From an uncultured bacterium (GTDB lineage Bacteria; Methylomirabilota; Methylomirabilia; Rokubacteriales; CSP1-6), in contig CAMLFJ010000101.1 in assembly GCA_946479205.1 (NCBI GenBank), positions 1 through 8,711 of the forward strand: a stretch of 8,711 nucleotides of DNA, in the 5' to 3' direction. Both the position numbers and the translations under genes were made by a program. Numbering within the stretch: position 1 is the first letter of the stretch; each line of letters starts with the position of its first letter. Under the pieces are notes generated by a model, which was not told the DNA's origin, ran no database searches, and was given only the letters and a program-made list of their open reading frames with translations. Of this stretch, positions 1 to 5,666 are shown one piece after another.

Positions 1-490
1 CGAGGCGGTCCATGAACAGCGAGCGATTCGGCAGGCTGGTGAGCGAGTCGCGGAAGGCCTGGCGGGCGAGCTGGTCGAGGCGGCGCGGGAACTGGTTGAT
101 CTCATCCGTTTGCTGCTCGATCGTGGACAGCATCTTGGCGAACGAGCTCATGAGCGTGCCGATCTCGTCCCGGCGCGTCGGGCCCGACGGCAAGTCCGCG
201 ACCTTGGTGGTGGTGGCCAGGTGCGCCGCCCGCGAGATGGCGGAGGCCACGTCCCAGACCACGAAGCCGCCGCCCGCCATGAGCAGGCCGGTGAAGACGA
301 GCAGCGCGGGCATCGTGAAGGCCTCGGTGTACTGGCTGATCGGCCCGAGCATGATCCGGACGGGGGCCTGGAAGGCATAGGTCAGGATCAGGAGGGGAAT
401 GACGGACGCGAGGGTGAGGGCGAAGATGACCTTCTGCTTGACCCGCTGGCCCGCGAAGGCAATTTCTCGGTTCAGATCGTCGCCGCTCAC
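1..490 (-). CDS. Membrane-anchored HAMP-GGDEF protein (putative diguanylate cyclase), 5' part only
   Basis: Likely an inner-membrane enzyme or sensor that makes cyclic-di-GMP through a cytoplasmic GGDEF domain. Only the first 163 residues are visible; the C-terminus lies beyond the left edge. Reading from GTG at 490, there is a short cytoplasmic start, a membrane segment at about 21-40, a periplasmic loop of only about 20 residues, and a second segment at about 60-82. A HAMP-like linker follows at about 80-125 and contains the typical DEIGTLMSSFAKM (108-120). After a short helix the entry motif of a GGDEF domain appears, FRDSLTSLPNRSLFMDRL (146-163), equivalent to the family's D-LT-LPNR-F. 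The catalytic GG(D/E)EF loop is outside the window, so activity cannot be judged, and an EAL domain could follow. The GTG start is preceded by GGAG with a 4-base spacer. The loop is too short for a folded sensor domain, so signal input is probably through the membrane or HAMP segment. It is transcribed away from the nuo operon. Confidence 0.85.
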   Translation of the reverse strand, partial: MSGDDLNREIAFAGQRVKQKVIFALTLASVIPLLILTYAFQAPVRIMLGPISQYTEAFTMPALLVFTGLLMAGGGFVVWDVASAISRAAHLATTTKVADLPSGPTRRDEIGTLMSSFAKMLSTIEQQTDEINQFPRRLDQLARQAFRDSLTSLPNRSLFMDRL

Positions 491-494
491 TTGT

Positions 495-498
495 CTCC
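495..498 (-). promoter_or_regulatory. Ribosome binding site of the GGDEF gene
   Basis: GGAG on the - strand, four bases before the GTG at 490-488. It is the reason for choosing this non-ATG start. No ATG in the same frame precedes a better candidate, and the encoded N-terminus leads directly into the first membrane segment. Confidence 0.6.
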
Positions 499-537
499 GA
501 TCGCGTGAAGCAGAGTTCGGGTGGCGGGATAAGGCGA

Positions 538-554
538 AGCAACCGAAGTGCCAG
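538..554 (-). promoter_or_regulatory. Sigma-54 (RpoN) type -24/-12 promoter for the GGDEF gene
   Basis: Read on the - strand this is CTGGCACTTCGGTTGCT. It matches the sigma-54 consensus YTGGCAC-N5-TTGCW at every specified position, with the GG and GC pairs 12 bases apart as required. It faces the GTG at 490. The expected transcription start lies near 527, giving a leader of about 37 bases that contains the GGAG ribosome binding site. Sigma-54 promoters need an AAA+ enhancer-binding activator, so the divergent gene is probably switched on by a specific signal. This is a motif call from sequence only. Confidence 0.72.
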
Positions 555-745
555 AGTTGCGTGCCCGGAAGGCTCGTCGAATCACACGCTTCCACTCCAG
601 TCAGCGGGTCCGTCTCGGGCTCGAGTGTCAATTTTGCGTAATCGGGCTGACGGATTGAAGGCAGGCGAACAGCCCGGGAGTCGAAAGCCAAACACATGAC
701 GAGAGGGGGAGGGGCGGGCCGCTCGCCGGCCGATCGGGCAGCATG

Positions 746-754
746 TGTTATACT
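746..754 (+). promoter_or_regulatory. Extended -10 promoter element for the nuo operon
   Basis: TGTTATACT fits the extended -10 form TGn-TATAAT with one mismatch in the hexamer. No TTGACA-like -35 lies 15-19 bases upstream, where the DNA is a GC-rich run around 724-733, but extended -10 promoters tolerate this. Transcription would start near 761, leaving a leader of about 26 bases with the AGGAGG site. This placement also argues against the in-frame ATG at 745, which would lie before the transcript start. Confidence 0.55.
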
Positions 755-775
755 CCGCGGGGTTTGAAGTCAATC

Positions 776-781
776 AGGAGG
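776..781 (+). promoter_or_regulatory. Ribosome binding site deciding the nuoA GTG start
   Basis: A perfect AGGAGG with a 5-base spacer to the GTG at 787-789. It is the strongest ribosome binding site in the window and fixes the start of nuoA 42 bases downstream of the in-frame ATG at 745. Confidence 0.8.
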
Positions 782-786
782 CACGT

Positions 787-1140
787 GTGGCCGGGTATCT
801 CCCCGTCGTCATGTTTCTGGGCCTGATCGTGGCGTTCGCGGTGGTCTCCCTCGGGATGGCCGCCGTGCTCCGGCCGGCCCGGCCCTACTGGAGCAAGCTC
901 GAGAACTACGAATGCGGCGCCGAGCCGATCGGGGAGGCGTGGGTCCAGTTCCCGGTGGCGTTCTACCTCGTGGCGCTCATCTTCATCGTCTTCGATGCGC
1001 TCGCGGTGTTCCTCTTCCCCTGGGCCCTCGTGCTCCGCGGGTTCGGGCTCTGGGCGGTGGGGACCATGGCGCTCTTCATGGGGATCCTCTCGCTCGGCTG
1101 GGTGTATGCGTATAGGGAGGGGATCCTCGAATGGAAATAA
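787..1140 (+). CDS. nuoA: NADH-quinone oxidoreductase subunit A (NuoA / ND3)
   Basis: Small membrane subunit of complex I that sits next to NuoH and NuoJ at the junction of the Q module and the membrane arm. From GTG 787 it has 117 residues, normal for the family, with three membrane segments (about 5-28, 56-80, 86-108). The long loop between segments 1 and 2 carries [11 protein letters not shown] (37-47). Its Cys43 corresponds to the conserved ND3 loop cysteine that responds to the active/deactive state in mitochondria. Segment 2 reads [20 protein letters not shown] (59-78). Family members usually have an FDxE motif here (Asp79/Glu81 in E. coli). Here Asp70 is kept but the glutamate is Leu72, an unusual change. 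The gene is first in the operon, and its last 10 bases overlap the nuoB start. Confidence 0.95.
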   Translation: MAGYLPVVMFLGLIVAFAVVSLGMAAVLRPARPYWSKLENYECGAEPIGEAWVQFPVAFYLVALIFIVFDALAVFLFPWALVLRGFGLWAVGTMALFMGILSLGWVYAYREGILEWK

Positions 1141-1769
1141 AGGCGCCGACCCCGCAGATCCCGCCGCCCGGCTGGACCGAGTTCAAGGACCTCCAGGAGA
1201 TGGAGAAGTACCGCCAGGAGCGCCCGGAGGGCGACAAGCACTCCGCCCTCTTCGAGAGCCTGACCGAGGGAATCCAGCACTTCCCGGGCGGCTTCGTCGT
1301 CACCACCGTCGCCGACGCCTTCCTCAACTGGGCGCGCAAGTCCTCGGTGTGGCCGGTGACCTTCGGCCTGGCCTGCTGCGCGATCGAGATGATGGCCACC
1401 TTCGCCTCGCGCTTCGACGTGGAGCGCCTCGGGATGGTGCCGTGGGCGTCCCCGCGGCACTCGGATCTCATGATCGTGTCCGGCACCGTGACCATCAAGA
1501 TGGCCCCGATGCTCAAGCGCATCTACGACCAGATGCCCGATCCGAAGTGGGCGGTCTCGATGGGCTCGTGCGCCAACTCGGGCGGCCCCTTCCGCCACGG
1601 TTACCATGTGGTCAAGGGTGTGGACCGGGTGATCCCGGTGGACGTCTACGTCCCGGGCTGCCCGCCCCCGCCGGAGTCGCTGCTGAACGGGCTGCTCCTG
1701 CTGCAGGACCAGATCGCGCACTTTCACAAGACGGGCCGGCGCGCCGCGCCCACCGCCAAGATCGACTGA
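1131..1769 (+). CDS. nuoB: NADH-quinone oxidoreductase subunit B (NuoB / PSST)
   Basis: Q-module subunit that binds cluster N2, the [4Fe-4S] centre that passes electrons to quinone. The 212 residues contain all four expected ligands: the tandem Cys82-Cys83 in [11 protein letters not shown], Cys147 in [11 protein letters not shown] and Cys177 in [10 protein letters not shown]. The typical [20 protein letters not shown] stretch (98-117) is also present. An unconserved charged, proline-rich N-terminal part of about 50 residues precedes the core (from about 54). The ATG at 1131 lies within the end of nuoA (10-base overlap). A GGAGG at 1116-1120 is somewhat far from the ATG, so coupling to nuoA translation is likely. 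The motif after the third cysteine reads [10 protein letters not shown], where many homologues have a DxYSVVQG-like sequence; I see no functional reason for this difference. Confidence 0.98.
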   Translation: MEIKAPTPQIPPPGWTEFKDLQEMEKYRQERPEGDKHSALFESLTEGIQHFPGGFVVTTVADAFLNWARKSSVWPVTFGLACCAIEMMATFASRFDVERLGMVPWASPRHSDLMIVSGTVTIKMAPMLKRIYDQMPDPKWAVSMGSCANSGGPFRHGYHVVKGVDRVIPVDVYVPGCPPPPESLLNGLLLLQDQIAHFHKTGRRAAPTAKID

Positions 1770-1773
1770 TCGC

Positions 1774-2226
1774 GTGATCCACGACCAGGCACGAGCGAGG
1801 ATACAGGAGCGCTTCGGGGTCGCCGCCGAGGGAGACGGGCCCCTCCTCACGGTGTCGGTCCCGCCCGATCGCTGGGGGGAGCTGGCGCGCTTCGCCAAGG
1901 AAACGCTCGGCTGCCTCTACTTCAATTTCCTGAGCGCGGTGGACTGGAAAGAGCAGGGCCTCGAGGTGGTCACGCGCGTCGAGAACCTCGACGTGGGGCT
2001 GGCCCTCATGATGAAGACGCGGCTCGGCGCCGGCCAGTCGGCCTGCGCTTCCCTCGTGCCGGTGTACCGCGGCGCGGAGTGGATGGAGCGCGAGTGCTAC
2101 GACATGTTCGGCGTCCGCTTCGAGGGGCACCCGGACCTGCGGCGCATCCTGCTCCCGCAGGACTGGGAGGGGCACCCGCTGCTGAAGTCCTACGCCGTGG
2201 ATACGCCGTACCCACCCTATCGCTGA
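1774..2226 (+). CDS. nuoC: NADH-quinone oxidoreductase subunit C (NuoC / 30 kDa)
   Basis: Peripheral Q-module subunit without cofactor that packs on NuoD and supports the N2/quinone region. It has 150 residues, in the range of stand-alone NuoC proteins. The C-terminal family signature is clear: ERECYDMFGVRFEGHPDLRR (106-125), followed by ILLPQDWEGHPLLKSY. The N-terminal half (1-60) shows the alpha/beta pattern of the Complex1_30Kd fold, with FNFLSAVDW at 50-58. The start is GTG at 1774, four bases after the nuoB stop and without an obvious ribosome binding site, so it is probably read by coupling. In many bacteria nuoC is directly followed by, or fused to, nuoD; here an unrelated gene is placed between them. 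Confidence 0.96.
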   Translation: MIHDQARARIQERFGVAAEGDGPLLTVSVPPDRWGELARFAKETLGCLYFNFLSAVDWKEQGLEVVTRVENLDVGLALMMKTRLGAGQSACASLVPVYRGAEWMERECYDMFGVRFEGHPDLRRILLPQDWEGHPLLKSYAVDTPYPPYR

Positions 2227-2239
2227 CCGGAGCCCGACC

Positions 2240-2875
2240 ATGATCTACGAGCTGCGTACCTACACGCTGATGCCGGGCAAGCAGGGCGAGTACCTGAAGC
2301 TGAACGGGGAGATCGGCCGCAAGATCCGCGGGGACAAGTACGGCAAGCTCGAGGGCTACTGGTCCACCGAGTTCGGCACGCTCAACCAGCTCGTGCACCT
2401 CTGGAGCTACGCCGACCTCGGCGAGCGCGAGCGGCTGCGGGCGGGCCTCGCGAAGGACGAGGCGTGGACCAAGGAGTACATCCCGAAGATCCGGCCGATG
2501 ATGCTGGCCCAGGAGAACAAGATCCTCTCCGCGGTGGTCCCGATGACGCCGCCCGCGGACACCGGCAACGTCTACGAGCTGCGCTGGTATCGCGCCCACG
2601 TGGGCAAGGCGGGCGAGTGGCTCGGGCTCTTCAAGGACATCCTCCCGTTCCGGGACAAGTTCACCCGCCGCGTCGGGGTCTGGCAGACCGAAGCGGGCCA
2701 GCTCAACGAGGTCGTGCACATGTGGGTCTACCGCGACCTGAACGATCGCGCGGCGGCCCGGGCCAAGATGGCGCAGGAGGCGGAGTGGCAGACCTTCCTG
2801 GGCAAGTCCACCCCGCTGCTCGCCACCATGCAGGCCATCGTCCTCAACCCCGCCCCCTTCTCCCCGATGCGCTAG
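2240..2875 (+). CDS. NIPSNAP family protein with two tandem domains, inside the nuo operon
   Basis: A soluble 211-residue protein with no signal peptide, membrane segment or cysteine. It consists of two related NIPSNAP (ferredoxin-like alpha/beta) repeats, about 2-97 and 111-203. Both begin with YELR followed by an aromatic turn and GK-x2-E-x-L, and both contain G-x-W-x-TE-x-G-x-LN and VH-x-W-x-Y-x-DL (repeat 1 at 39-60, repeat 2 at 146-167), ending in a helix with Trp (76 and 183). Known family members include mitochondrial NIPSNAP1/2 and many bacterial proteins of unknown role; no enzymatic activity is established. The gene starts 13 bases after nuoC with GGAG 7 bases before the ATG, and it shares strand and base composition with its neighbours, so it is co-transcribed. 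A role in assembly, stability or regulation of the complex is inference only. It could also be a passenger gene. Confidence 0.9.
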   Translation: MIYELRTYTLMPGKQGEYLKLNGEIGRKIRGDKYGKLEGYWSTEFGTLNQLVHLWSYADLGERERLRAGLAKDEAWTKEYIPKIRPMMLAQENKILSAVVPMTPPADTGNVYELRWYRAHVGKAGEWLGLFKDILPFRDKFTRRVGVWQTEAGQLNEVVHMWVYRDLNDRAAARAKMAQEAEWQTFLGKSTPLLATMQAIVLNPAPFSPMR

Positions 2876-2899
2876 TCGGCGTCCGAGCACGACGGAAAG

Positions 2900-2912
2900 C
2901 GCTTCAGAAGCG
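2900..2912 (+). promoter_or_regulatory. Small hairpin just before the nuoD start
   Basis: CGCTT-CAG-AAGCG can fold as a 5-bp stem with a 3-base loop, ending three bases before the nuoD ATG. It occupies the place where a ribosome binding site would be expected, and no good Shine-Dalgarno sequence is visible elsewhere in the 40-base gap (2876-2915). It might modulate nuoD translation, but such a short stem may have no function. It is not a terminator: there is no T run. Confidence 0.25.
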
Positions 2913-2915
2913 GAT

Positions 2916-4076
2916 ATGGACCCAGAAGCAAGAAAAGTCATCGAGCTGGGCTACGGGGGCAGCGAGCGCCTCACGATGAACATGGGGCCGCAGCACCCGT
3001 CCGCCCACGGGGTCTTCCGCGCGATCCTCACCCTCGAGGGCGAGACGGTGGTGGGGGTGGACGCGGTGATCGGCTATCTCCACCGCTGCCACGAGAAGCT
3101 CGGCGAGTCGCTCACCTACACCCAGTACCCCTCGATCGCGTCCAAGACCGACTACGTGGCCGCGATGACCAGCGAGCTCGCCTACGTGCGCGCGGCCGAG
3201 ATGGTGGGCAAGGTCGAGGTGCCGCGGCGCGCCCAGTACCTGCGCGTGATCGTCGCCGAGCTGCAGCGCGTCGCCTCGCACTGCCTCTGGCTCGGCACCT
3301 GGTGCCTCGACATGGGTGGTGCGCTGGGCGGCGGCGCCACCGTGTTCCTCTACTGCATCCGGGAGCGCGAGTGGGTGCTCGACCTCTTCGAGGCGCTCGT
3401 CGGCGCGCGCCTCCTCTACGGCTTCCACCAGGTGGGGGGCACCCGCTACGACATCCCGGCCGGGTGGGCCCAGAAGTGCCGCGAGACGATCACCCTGGTC
3501 GAGAAGCGTCTCGACGAGTACGAGGACATGCTCGAGCGGAACGCCTTCTTCCAGGCGCGCACCCAGAACGTGGGCACGATCTCGCGCGAGCTGGCCCAGA
3601 CCGTCGGGATCTCCGGCCCGCTGATCCGCGGCTCCGGCGTGAGCTACGACATCCGGCGCCTCGAGCCCTACTCTTCCTACGAGGACTTCGACTTCAAGGT
3701 GCCGGTGGAGACGGCGGGCGACTGCTACGCGCGCTACCGCGTGCGGATGGTCGAGTTCCGCGAGTCCATCAGCATCGTGCGGCAGGCGCTCGACGGGCTG
3801 CCCGAGGGGCCGGTGTCCTCCCGCCCCGGCGTCAAGTCGGTGGGCCAGGTGCGGGTGGCCAAGGGAGAGGGCTACGCGCGCGTGGAAGGGCCGCGCGGGG
3901 AGGTGGGCTGCTACCTCGTCTCCGACGGCGGGGCCAAGCCCTACCGCATGAAGTGGCGCGGCGCTTCCTTCTCCAACCTCTCGGTGCTCCCGCACATCCT
4001 GATCGGCTGCCGGGTGGCCGACGTGGTCGCGATCATGGGCTCGGTGGACCCGGTGTTCGGCGAGGTGGACCGCTAG
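2916..4076 (+). CDS. nuoD: NADH-quinone oxidoreductase subunit D (NuoD / 49 kDa)
   Basis: Q-module subunit that, with NuoB, forms the quinone-reduction pocket. The 386 residues are typical of a separate NuoD. Near the N-terminus is MGPQHPSAHGVFRA (23-36), and TDYVAAM follows at 78-84. His31 and Tyr80 occupy the positions of the quinone head-group ligands His38 and Tyr87 of the Thermus subunit, with the same spacing of 49. The motif usually written GYLHRG is GYLHRC here (53-58). The family is descended from [NiFe]-hydrogenase large subunits, but the nickel-binding cysteines are absent: the C-terminus reads DPVFGEVDR instead of DPCxxC. It is therefore a true complex I subunit and not a hydrogenase. 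The ribosome binding site is weak, and a small hairpin precedes the ATG. The stop lies two bases before the nuoH ATG. Confidence 0.98.
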   Translation: MDPEARKVIELGYGGSERLTMNMGPQHPSAHGVFRAILTLEGETVVGVDAVIGYLHRCHEKLGESLTYTQYPSIASKTDYVAAMTSELAYVRAAEMVGKVEVPRRAQYLRVIVAELQRVASHCLWLGTWCLDMGGALGGGATVFLYCIREREWVLDLFEALVGARLLYGFHQVGGTRYDIPAGWAQKCRETITLVEKRLDEYEDMLERNAFFQARTQNVGTISRELAQTVGISGPLIRGSGVSYDIRRLEPYSSYEDFDFKVPVETAGDCYARYRVRMVEFRESISIVRQALDGLPEGPVSSRPGVKSVGQVRVAKGEGYARVEGPRGEVGCYLVSDGGAKPYRMKWRGASFSNLSVLPHILIGCRVADVVAIMGSVDPVFGEVDR

Positions 4077-4078
4077 CG

Positions 4079-5089
4079 ATGCCCGCCCTGCCGCCGATGG
4101 TGATGGCCACCGTGAACGCGTTCATCGTGGGGTTCATCGTCCTGAACGTGATCATCGGCATGGTCACCTACGTCACCCTGCTCGAGCGCAAGTTCGCGGC
4201 GCGCATGCAATCGCGCATCGGCCCCTACCGGGTCGGTCCGCACGGCCTGCTCCAGCCGATCGCGGACGCGCTCAAGCTCATGATGAAGGAGGACGTGGTG
4301 CCGCGGGCCGCCGACCGGTCCGTCTACAACCTGGCCCCGATCGTCTTCCTCGTGCCCTGCATGCTGATCTTCGCGACGCTGCCCTTTGCGCCGGGGCTGG
4401 GCGTCGCGGACCTCAACATCGGCATCCTCTTCTTCCTGGCCGTCTCCGCCATGGAGATCGTCGGCCTCTTCATGGGCGGGTGGGGCTCCAACAACAAGTA
4501 CGCGCTGCTCTCCGCGATGCGGGCGGTCAACCAGATCATCTCCTACGACCTGCCCTTCATCTTCGTGGCGCTCGTGCCCGTACTGCTGGCCGGGTCGCTG
4601 CGGCTTTCCGACATCGCGGAGGCCCAGGCCGGTCTCTGGTACGTGGTGTGGTTCCCGCTGGGCACGATCGCCTTTGTCTTCTACCTCGTGACCACCCTGG
4701 CCGCCGAGAACCGCGTGCCCTTCGACATCCTGGAGGCCGAGTCCGAGCTGGTCGCGGGCTTCCGGGTGGAGTACTCGGGCATGAAGTTCGCGCTCATCCA
4801 GCTCGGCGAGTACGCCCACATCATCGCCACCTCGTACCTGGGCGCGCTCCTCTTCCTGGGCGCGTGGTCCGGGCCGGGATCGGACGGCTCGCCGTGGGTC
4901 GGGGCGGTGTGGTTCACCCTCAAGGCGGTCGTCGTCTTCCTCGTGGTGACCTGGATCCGCTGGAGCTTCGTGCGCATCCGGGCCGACCAGATCCTCGCCA
5001 TCTCCTGGAAGATCCTGCTGCCCGCAAGCCTCCTCCTCCTGATGGCGACCGCGGTGGTGGTCGCGCTGCAGGGGGCGCCCGGTGGCTAA
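4079..5089 (+). CDS. nuoH: NADH-quinone oxidoreductase subunit H (NuoH / ND1)
   Basis: Membrane subunit that closes the quinone chamber and links the Q module to the proton channels. The 336 residues form the usual set of about eight membrane segments. Family signatures are GPYRVGPHGLLQPIADALKL (48-67), SNNKYALLSAMRAVNQIISY (137-156) and ENRVPFDILEAESELVAGFR (210-229), the last being the acidic cytoplasmic loop facing quinone. Glu36 in LLERK is also conserved. ATG 4079 was chosen because it lies two bases after the nuoD stop with GAGGTGG upstream. The reading frame is open further upstream through nuoD, but that part is not NuoH-like. It is followed directly by nuoI with an 8-base overlap. 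In many operons nuoE, nuoF and nuoG lie before nuoH; here none do. Confidence 0.98.
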   Translation: MPALPPMVMATVNAFIVGFIVLNVIIGMVTYVTLLERKFAARMQSRIGPYRVGPHGLLQPIADALKLMMKEDVVPRAADRSVYNLAPIVFLVPCMLIFATLPFAPGLGVADLNIGILFFLAVSAMEIVGLFMGGWGSNNKYALLSAMRAVNQIISYDLPFIFVALVPVLLAGSLRLSDIAEAQAGLWYVVWFPLGTIAFVFYLVTTLAAENRVPFDILEAESELVAGFRVEYSGMKFALIQLGEYAHIIATSYLGALLFLGAWSGPGSDGSPWVGAVWFTLKAVVVFLVVTWIRWSFVRIRADQILAISWKILLPASLLLLMATAVVVALQGAPGG

Positions 5090-5666
5090 GCGGCTGGGCG
5101 AGAGCGCCTGGGGCGACTTCTTCCGCCTCTGCGTCGCGGTGCCGCGGGCGATGAAGGTCACCTTCATCAACTTCTTCCGCCGCCCGGTGACGGTCCACTA
5201 TCCGGACAAGACGCGGAACTACCCGGACCGCTACCGCGGCCTGCTCGCCCTGACCTACGACAAGGAGACCGGCGAGGAGAACTGCATCGGCTGCCGGCTC
5301 TGCGAGTACATCTGCCCGCCCCAGGTCATCAAGGTGGAGATGCTGAAGGCGGAAAAGCGGAACTTCGCCAAGGTCTTCACGCTCGAGCTGTACGCGTGCG
5401 AGTTCTGCGAGCTGTGCGTCCAGGTGTGCCCGACCGACGCGATCATCATGATGAAGTCGTTCGACATGTCGACATCCGACCGGCGCGAGCTCCTGCTCGA
5501 CAAGGACCGGCTGCACCAGATCGGGCTGCAGTTCGAGCCGTCGTGGGCGACCGGCACCCTGCTGCGCGACATGCAGACGCCACCGAAGGCGCCCAAGGCG
5601 GAGGTGGCCGAGCCCGCGGCCAAGGCGGCCGGCCCCGGGCCCAAGGCCGGAGGCGCGGCCGAGTGA
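5082..5666 (+). CDS. nuoI: NADH-quinone oxidoreductase subunit I (NuoI / TYKY), two [4Fe-4S] clusters
   Basis: Q-module ferredoxin-like subunit that carries clusters N6a and N6b and feeds electrons to N2 in NuoB. The 194 residues contain two motifs, CIGCRLCEYICPP (Cys68, 71, 74, 78) and CEFCELCVQVCPT (Cys106, 109, 112, 116). In the usual arrangement the last cysteine of each motif ligates the other cluster. An amphipathic N-terminal helix (about 8-35) anchors it to the membrane arm. After the conserved core, residues from about 166 on form an Ala/Pro/Lys/Gly-rich low-complexity tail of nearly 30 residues, so the protein is slightly longer than the E. coli and Thermus subunits. The GTG start at 5082 lies inside the nuoH end, with AGGGGG 6 bases before it. 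The stop overlaps the nuoJ start (GTGA). Confidence 0.97.
   Translation: MAKRLGESAWGDFFRLCVAVPRAMKVTFINFFRRPVTVHYPDKTRNYPDRYRGLLALTYDKETGEENCIGCRLCEYICPPQVIKVEMLKAEKRNFAKVFTLELYACEFCELCVQVCPTDAIIMMKSFDMSTSDRRELLLDKDRLHQIGLQFEPSWATGTLLRDMQTPPKAPKAEVAEPAAKAAGPGPKAGGAAE

Larger units (their letters stand above)
491..786. other. Divergent intergenic control region
   Basis: This stretch separates the GGDEF gene from nuoA. It is less GC-rich than the flanking genes and has no open frame with coding character or a ribosome binding site. Recognisable elements are the sigma-54 promoter at 538-554 (-), the extended -10 at 746-754 (+) and the nuoA ribosome binding site at 776-781. Between 555 and 745 I see no RNA gene, terminator or clear repeat. 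There is only a weak, widely spaced inverted pair, GTCAGC (600-605) and GCTGAC (646-651), upstream of the sigma-54 promoter. That is where an enhancer-binding protein could sit, but the pair is too short to claim. Confidence 0.7.

Noticed and set aside
102..542. Open frame of 146 codons on the - strand with an ATG at 542
   Set aside because: It reads a different frame of the same strand as the GGDEF gene, gives a His/Arg/Pro-rich product without motifs, and its start lies over the sigma-54 promoter. The frame starting with GTG at 490 shows membrane, HAMP and GGDEF features instead.
626..631. Perfect TTGACA on the - strand as a -35 box for the GGDEF gene
   Set aside because: At spacings of 15-19 the following hexamers are GC-rich (such as CCCGCT) with no resemblance to TATAAT. 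It would also give a leader of more than 100 bases, and the sigma-54 site closer to the gene is far better.
600..651. Inverted pair GTCAGC / GCTGAC as an enhancer binding site
   Set aside because: Six bases per arm separated by 40 bases is expected by chance in GC-rich DNA. Noted only because it lies upstream of the sigma-54 promoter.
399..699. Small + strand frames of 64-80 codons in and near the intergenic region
   Set aside because: They have no ribosome binding site, an amino-acid make-up unlike a protein, and overlap the GGDEF gene start and its promoter.
2916..4076. NuoD as a group 4 [NiFe]-hydrogenase large subunit (energy-converting hydrogenase instead of complex I)
   Set aside because: The nickel-binding CxxC pairs are missing at both ends, while the quinone-ligand His and Tyr, a separate NuoA, NuoJ and NuoK, and full NuoL are all present.
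3302..4078. Upstream extension of the nuoH frame to 595 residues
   Set aside because: The extra N-terminal part is an Arg/Pro-rich out-of-frame translation of nuoD. NuoH similarity begins only at the ATG at 4079.
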